Of a DNA stretch of 64,000 bases, positions 57,701 through 64,000 are shown piece after piece. This stretch comes from Glandiceps talaboti (lineage: Eukaryota > Hemichordata > Enteropneusta > Spengelidae). Within the stretch, counting starts at the first letter, position 1. Each line of letters opens with the position of its first letter. Both the position numbers and the translations under genes were made by a program. Location: contig NC_135551.1 in the NCBI RefSeq assembly GCF_964340395.1, positions 1,233,501 through 1,297,500 on the forward strand, given 5' to 3'. Under the pieces are notes generated by a model, which was not told the DNA's origin, made no database searches, and saw only the letters and a list, made by a program, of their open reading frames with translations.

Positions 57701-60700
57701 CACAACACAATGTCTCCTTACACTTACAATACACAACACAATGTCTCCTTACACTTACAGTACACAACACAATGTCTCCTTACACTTACACTACACAACA
57801 CAATGTCTCCTTACACTTAGAGTACACACAATGTCTCCTTACACTTACAGTACACAACACAATGTCTCCTTACACTTACAATACACAACACAATGTCTCC
57901 TTACACTTACAGTACACAACACAATGTCTCCTTACACTTACAGTACACAACATAATGTCTCCTTACACTTACAGTATACAACACAATGTCTCCTTACACT
58001 TACAGTACACAACACAATGTCTCCTTACACTTACAGTACACAACACAATGTCTCCTTACACTTAGAGTACACAGCACAATGTCTCCTTACACTTACAGTA
58101 TACAACACAATGTCTCCTTACACTTACAGTACACACAATGTCTCCTTACACTTACAGTACACAACACAATGTCTCCTTACACTTACAATACACAACACAA
58201 TGTCTCCTTACACTTACAGTACACAACACAATGTCTCCTTACACTTACAATACACAACACAATGTCTCCTTACACTTACAGTACACAACACAATGTCTCC
58301 TTACACTTACAATACACAAAACAATGTCTCCTTACACTTACAGTATACAACACAATGTCTCCTTACACTTATAGTACACAACACAATGTCTCCTTACACT
58401 TACAGTACACAACACAATGTCTCCTTACACTTACAATACACAACACAATGTCTCCTTACACTTACAGTACACAACACAATGTCTCCTTACACTTACAGCG
58501 CACAACACAATGTCTCCTTACACTTAGAGTACACACAATGTCTCCTTACACTTACAGTACACAACACAATGTCTCCTTACACTTACAATACACAACACAA
58601 TGTCTCCTTACACTTACAGTACACAACACAATGTCTCCTTACACTTACAATACACAACACAATGTCTCCTTACACTTACAGTACACAACACAATGTCTCC
58701 TTACACTTACAGTACACAACACAATGTCTCCTTACACTTACAGTACACAACACAATGTCTCCTTACACTTACAGTACACAACACAATGTCTCCTTACACT
58801 TACAGTATACAACACAATGTCTCCTTACACTTACAATACACAACACAATGTCTCCTTACACTTAGAGTACACAGCACAATGTCTCCTTACACCTACACTA
58901 CACAACACAATGTCTCCTTACACTTACAGTACACAACACAATGTCTCCTTACACTTAGAGTACACAACACAATGTCTCCTTACACTTACAGTACACAACA
59001 CAATGTCTCCTTACACTTACAGTACACAACACAATGTCTCCTTACACTTACAGTATACAACACAATGTCTCCTTACACTTACAATACACAACACAATGTC
59101 TCCTACACTTTCAGTACACAACACAATGTCTCCTTACACTTAGAGTACACAGCACAATGTCTCCTTACACCTACACTACACAACACAATGTCTCCTTACA
59201 CTTACAGTACACAACACAATGTCTCCTTACACTTACAGTACACAACACAATGTCTCCTTACACTTAGAGTACACAACACAATGTCTCCTTACACTTATAG
59301 TACACAACACAATGTCTCCTTACACTTACAGTATACAACACAATGTCTCCTTACACTTACAGTACACAACACAATGTCTCCTTACACTTACAGTACACAA
59401 CACAATGTCTCCTTACACTTACACTACACAACACAATGTCTCCTTACACTTACAGTACACAACACAATGTCTCCTTACACTTAGAGTACACAACACAATG
59501 TCTCCTTACATTTACAATACACAACACAATGTCTCCTTACACTTACAGTACACAACACAATGTCTCCTTACACTTTCAGTACACAACACAATGTCCCCTT
59601 ACACTTTCAGTACACAACACAATGTCTCCTTACACTTACAGTATACAACACAATGTCTCCTTACACTTACAGTACACAACACAATGTCTCCTTACACTTA
59701 CAGTATACAACACAATGTCTCCTTACACTTACAGTACACAACACAATGTCTCCTTACACTTACAGTACACAATACAATGTCTCCTTACACTTACAGTACA
59801 CAACACAATGTCTCCTTACACTTACAGTACACAACACAATGTCTCCTTACACTTACAGTACACAACACAATGTCTCCTTACACTTAGAGTACACAGCACA
59901 ATGTCTCCTTACACTTACAGTATACAACACAATGTCTCCTTATACTTACAGTACACACAATGTCTCCTTACACTTACAGTACACAACATAATGTCTCCTT
60001 ACACTTACAGTACACAACACAATGTCTCCTTACACTTACAGTATACAACACAATGTCTCCTTACACTTACAATACACAACACAATGTCTCCTTACACTTA
60101 GAGTACACAGCACAATGTCTCCTTACACCTACACTACACAACACAATGTCTCCTTACACTTACAGTACACAACACAATGTCTCCTTACACTTACAGTACA
60201 CAACACAATGTCTCCTTACACTTACAGTACACAACACAATGTCTCCTTACACTTACAGTACCCAACACAATGTCCCCTTACACTTTCAGTACACAACACA
60301 ATGTCTCCTTACACTTACAGTATACAACACAATGTCTCCTTACACTTACAGTACACAACACAATGTCTCCTTACACTTACAGTACACAACACAATGTCTC
60401 CTTACACTTACAGTAAACAACACAATGTCTCCTTACACTTACAGTACACAATACAATGTCTCCTTACACTTACAGTACACAACACAATGTCTCCTTACAC
60501 TTACAGTACACAACATAATGTCTCCTTACACTTACAGTATACAACACAATGTCTCCTTACACTTACAGTACACAACACAATGTCTCCTTACACTTACAGT
60601 ACACAACACAATGTCTCCTTACACTTAGAGTACACAGCACAATGTCTCCTTACACTTACAGTATACAACACAATGTCTCCTTATACTTACAGTACACACA

Positions 60701-63060
60701 ATGTCTCCTTACACTTACAGTACACAACACAATGTCTCCTTACACTTACAGTACACAACACAATGTCTCCTTACACTTACAGTACACAACACAATGTCTC
60801 CTTACACTTACAGTACACAACACAATGTCTCCTTACACTTACAGTACACACAATGTCTCCTTACACTTACAGTGCACAAAACAATGTCTCCTTACACTTA
60901 CAGTACACAACACAATGTCTCCTTACACTTACAATACACAACACAATGTCTCCTTACACTTAGAGTACACAACACAATGTCTCCTTACACTTACAGTACA
61001 CAACACAATGTCTCCTTACACTTACAGTACACAACACAATGTCTCCTTACACTTACAGCGGGCAACGCAATGTCTCCTTACACTTAGAGTACACAACACA
61101 ATGTCTCCTTACACTTACAGTACACAACACAATGTCTCCTTACACTTAGAGTACACAACACAATGTCTCCTTACACTTACAATACACAACACAATGTCTC
61201 CTTACACTTACAGTACACAACACAATGTCTCCTTACACTTAGAGTACACAACACAATGTCTCCTTACACTTACAATACACAACACAATGTCTCCTTACAC
61301 TTACAGTACACAACACAATGTCTCCTTACACTTAGAGTACACAACACAATGTCTCCTTACACTTACAGTACACAACACAATGTCTCCTTACACTTACAGT
61401 ACACAACACAATGTCTCCTTACACTTACAGTACACAACACAATGTCTCCTTACACTTACAGTACACAACACAATGTCTCCTTACACTTACAGTACACAAC
61501 ACAATGTCTCCTTACACTTACAGTACACAACACAATGTCTCCTTACACTTACAGTACACAACACAATGTCTCCTTACACTTACAGTACACAACACAATGT
61601 CGACTTACACTTACAGTATACAACACAATGTCTCCTTACACTTACAGCGGGCAACGCAATGTCTCCTTACACTTAGAGTACACAACACAATGTCTCCTTA
61701 CACTTACAGCGGGCAACGCAATGTCTCCTTACACTTACAGCGGGCAACGCAATGTCTCCTTACACCTACAGTACACAACACAATGTCTCCTTACACTTAG
61801 AGTACACAACACAATGTCTCCTTACATTTACAGTACACAACACAATGTCTCCTTACACTTACAGTATACAACACAATGTCTCCTTACACTTACAGTACAC
61901 AACACAATGTCTCCTTACACTTACAGTATACAACACAATGTCTCCTTACACTTACAGTATACAACACAATGTCTCCTTACACTTACAGTACACAACACAA
62001 TGTCTCCTTACACTTACAGTACACAACACAATGTCTCCTTACACTTACAGTACACAACACAATGTCTCCTTACACTTACAGTACACAACACAATGTCTCC
62101 TTACACTTACAATACACAACACAATGTCTCCTTACACTTACAGTACACAACACAATGTCTCCTTACACTTACAGTACACAACACAATGTCTCCTTACACT
62201 TAGAGTACACAACACAATGTCTCCTTACACTTATAGTACACAACACAATGTCTCCTTACACTTACAGTATACAACACAATGTCTCCTTACACTTACAGTA
62301 CACAACACAATGTCTCCTTACACTTACAGTACACAACACAATGTCTCCTTACACTTACAGTACACAACACAATGTCTCCTTACACTTACAGTACACAACA
62401 TAATGTCTCCTTACACTTACAGTACACAACACAATGTCTCCTTACACTTACAGTACACAACACAATGTCTCCTTACACTTACAGTACACAACACAATGTC
62501 TCCTTACACTTAGAGTACACAACACAATGTCTCCTTACACTTACAGTACACAACACAATGTCTCCTTACACTTACAGTACACAACACAATGTCTCCTTAC
62601 ACTTACAGTACACAACACAATGTCTCCTTACACTTACAGTACACAACACAATGTCTCCTTACACTTACAGTACACAACACAATGTCTCCTTACACTTAGA
62701 GTACACAACACAATGTCTCCTTACACTTACAATACACAACACAATGTCTCCTTACACTTACAGTACACAACACAATGTCTCCTTACACTTACAGTACACA
62801 ACACAATGTCTCCTTACACTTACAATACACAACACAATGTCTCCTACACTTTCAGTACACAACACAATGTCTCCTTACACTTACAGTACACAACACAATG
62901 TCTCCTTACACTTACAATACACAACACAATGTCTCCTTACACTTAGAGTACACAGCACAATGTCTCCTACACTTTCAGTACACAACACAATGTCTCCTTA
63001 CACTTACAGTACACAACACAATGTCTCCTTACACTTACACTACACCGCACAATGTCTCTT
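54713..63060 (+). repeat. 31-bp satellite, about 8.3 kb
   Basis: The unit starts TCTCCTTACACTTACAGTAC and ends ACAACACAATG (31 bp). There are about 269 units, with common variants AATAC, AGAGTAC, AGTATAC and AGCGCAC, and 28-bp units that lack ACA. Because 31 is one more than a multiple of three, the three frames rotate and each is stop-free. Any frame reads as a 31-residue cycle (for example NTMSPYTYSTQHNV and on). Blocks of identical variant order recur, for example AGCGGGCAACGCAATG at 61,056 and several times near 61,640-61,750. Not coding. Confidence 0.97.
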
Positions 63061-63446
63061 TACACTTACAGAACCGCATGTTTCCTTACACTTACAACAC
63101 ACAGCACAATAGAGAGTTCCGGCTACACGTTCAACGTGTACGCGCACGTGTGACGTAGGAGATTTTGTGCTACTACGTCGCAATTTTGACCTATTTCTCT
63201 GCGTACTGACAAGCTTCACGGGCATTTCAAACGTGGCGACGGCTGTTTACACATACGTAAACAACGTGAAATTTCTTTTAAAATTTTTTTGTAAAATCAT
63301 CACTAATATAATCAAACATTTTGATGCTTTTAGCAAGGTTGACCCTTCACAACATAAAACACCTCAGTAATTTTGTTTTCCTTGATAAAATATTTAAAAT
63401 GCAGCCTTGAATTTGTGGCTGCCTTCACGTAACTGATTTTGCACAG
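63061..63446. other. Array edge and CRE/E-box-rich flank
   Basis: The last units decay by 63,110. Then CACGTG and TGACGTAG (63,151-63,158) and the inverted partner CTACGTC (63,173-63,179) form a 7-bp inverted repeat around 14 bases, next to an ACGTGTACGCGCACGT near-palindrome. These resemble bZIP/bHLH binding sites, but no gene start is seen. Confidence 0.35.
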
Positions 63447-63531
63447 AAATCACGATGTATGATGATGACTGTCGCTGCAATCTTCAAGATACTACAGGAT
63501 CATTTTACTGTGAACATACGAGATTATTCAA
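63447..63531 (+). CDS. Candidate 85-bp internal exon, Cys-containing
   Basis: GATTTTGCACAG is a good acceptor ending at 63,446, and GTAAAT at 63,532 is an acceptable donor. Between them one frame stays open and reads ITMYDDDCRCNLQDTTGSFY and CEHTRLF. The C-x-C and GSFYC elements recall an EGF-like module, where Gly-Ser-Phe/Tyr precedes a cysteine, but only three cysteines are present. Phase at both ends leaves two bases. It is not linked to any other exon here. Chance remains a real alternative. Confidence 0.3.
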
Positions 63532-64000
63532 GTAAATATATCTGCTTAATTATTTGTCTTGTCATAATGTCGAGCCATATGATTATTGTCATTGCGCTAT
63601 TTATGTCATATAACCAAAACATTACTGTAATGTAATATTTAGGCTAACCATGTAATCTATTATTGATATGCGTAAACGGCTAACCGAAGCAAAATTAGGT
63701 CACAGCTGATACGCGAACGTATAGTATTTTGGGGATTGAAATGCTTCCAAGTACTGATCTAACCATTTGATGACCGCAGAAGCGAAAAACTCTGAGATAT
63801 GGCTTAAGACCTCCTAATTTCTGGTATTACATATATAAACCAGTTCATCAGTATAACTATCATAACAAATACGTGTGATTATTCCTTTTATCACATTGTC
63901 GTAAATGAGCAACAAGTGTACATTGTCTTGCCCTATTATGGGGACGGACTAGTTGCAAAGACAACTATTTTTCGTCTCCCTTTCCCAAGTTGAATACTTC
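63532..64000. other. No gene recognised
   Basis: Unique AT-rich DNA to the end of the window, without repeats or exons that I can support. Confidence 0.5.

Noticed and set aside
41131-63060. CRISPR-like regular spacing
   Set aside because: Units are directly adjacent with no unique spacers, and the DNA is animal. It is tandem satellite.
54653-63158. Long Thr/Ser/Tyr/His-rich frames (31-residue cycle) as adhesive or mucin-like protein
   Set aside because: The unit is 31 bp, so the frames rotate through all three phases and all are open. Units of 28 bp and other indels occur freely. This is satellite.

Overview
This is nuclear DNA of an animal, almost certainly a non-vertebrate one. There is no bacterial-style gene packing, no operon and no ribosome-binding site. 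The window holds decayed LINE retrotransposons of metazoan type, Helitron-like non-autonomous elements that end in microsatellites, a probable Harbinger-type MITE, and candidate exons bounded by GT/AG splice sites. Elements with tandem cores plus a CAGA/ACGG-type microsatellite are known from bivalves and other marine invertebrates, so a marine invertebrate (mollusc, brachiopod, hemichordate, echinoderm or amphioxus) is the best guess. The sequence alone does not settle the phylum.

Layout: position 1 lies in a probable coding exon on the + strand that ends at 40 with a clean donor; its peptide resembles a RhoGEF (DH) domain. Most of the remaining 64 kb looks intronic or intergenic. Positions 200-13,700 are a patchwork of microsatellites, two copies of a Helitron-like element (1685-2613, and 8999-9900 on the minus strand), a 5'-truncated L2/CR1-type LINE (2614-3660, minus), two copies of another tandem-core repeat that ends in a hairpin (3661-4130, 4966-5370), a Harbinger-like MITE with a TTA target duplication (6636-7475), and a 45-bp minisatellite (12,110-12,790). 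Positions 13,778-23,273 are a higher-order satellite: a roughly 560-bp spacer with two long G runs occurs three times, each time followed by an array of 48/53-bp units. Positions 23,890-24,560 hold a second Helitron-like family with a 151-bp tandem core and a terminal hairpin. Positions 27,038-28,117 are a pentanucleotide array and 28,651-29,905 a 45-bp minisatellite.

Positions 29,910-37,800 are the least repetitive part. They contain a possible solo LTR or promoter (about 30,561-30,780), another Helitron-like copy (32,305-33,440), and a few weak exon candidates (35,410-35,640; 36,424-36,535 minus). Positions 38,163-39,705 hold a fourth Helitron-like copy and a LINE 3' fragment. In that LINE, the zinc-knuckle region of the reverse-transcriptase C-terminus has itself expanded into a 45-bp tandem repeat. 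Positions 41,131-63,060 are about 22 kb of satellite in two related halves, a 30/36-bp half and a 31-bp half, joined by a degenerate transition and broken once by a LINE 3' end. The last 900 bases return to ordinary sequence with one more candidate exon.

Very long open frames exist here (up to about 1,730 codons), but they are stop-free simple repeats, not genes. I found no complete protein-coding gene, no rRNA or tRNA, no CRISPR array and no intact autonomous transposon. The likely function of the window is as part of introns and intergenic DNA of one or more animal genes; its main interest lies in how its repeats arose and expanded.
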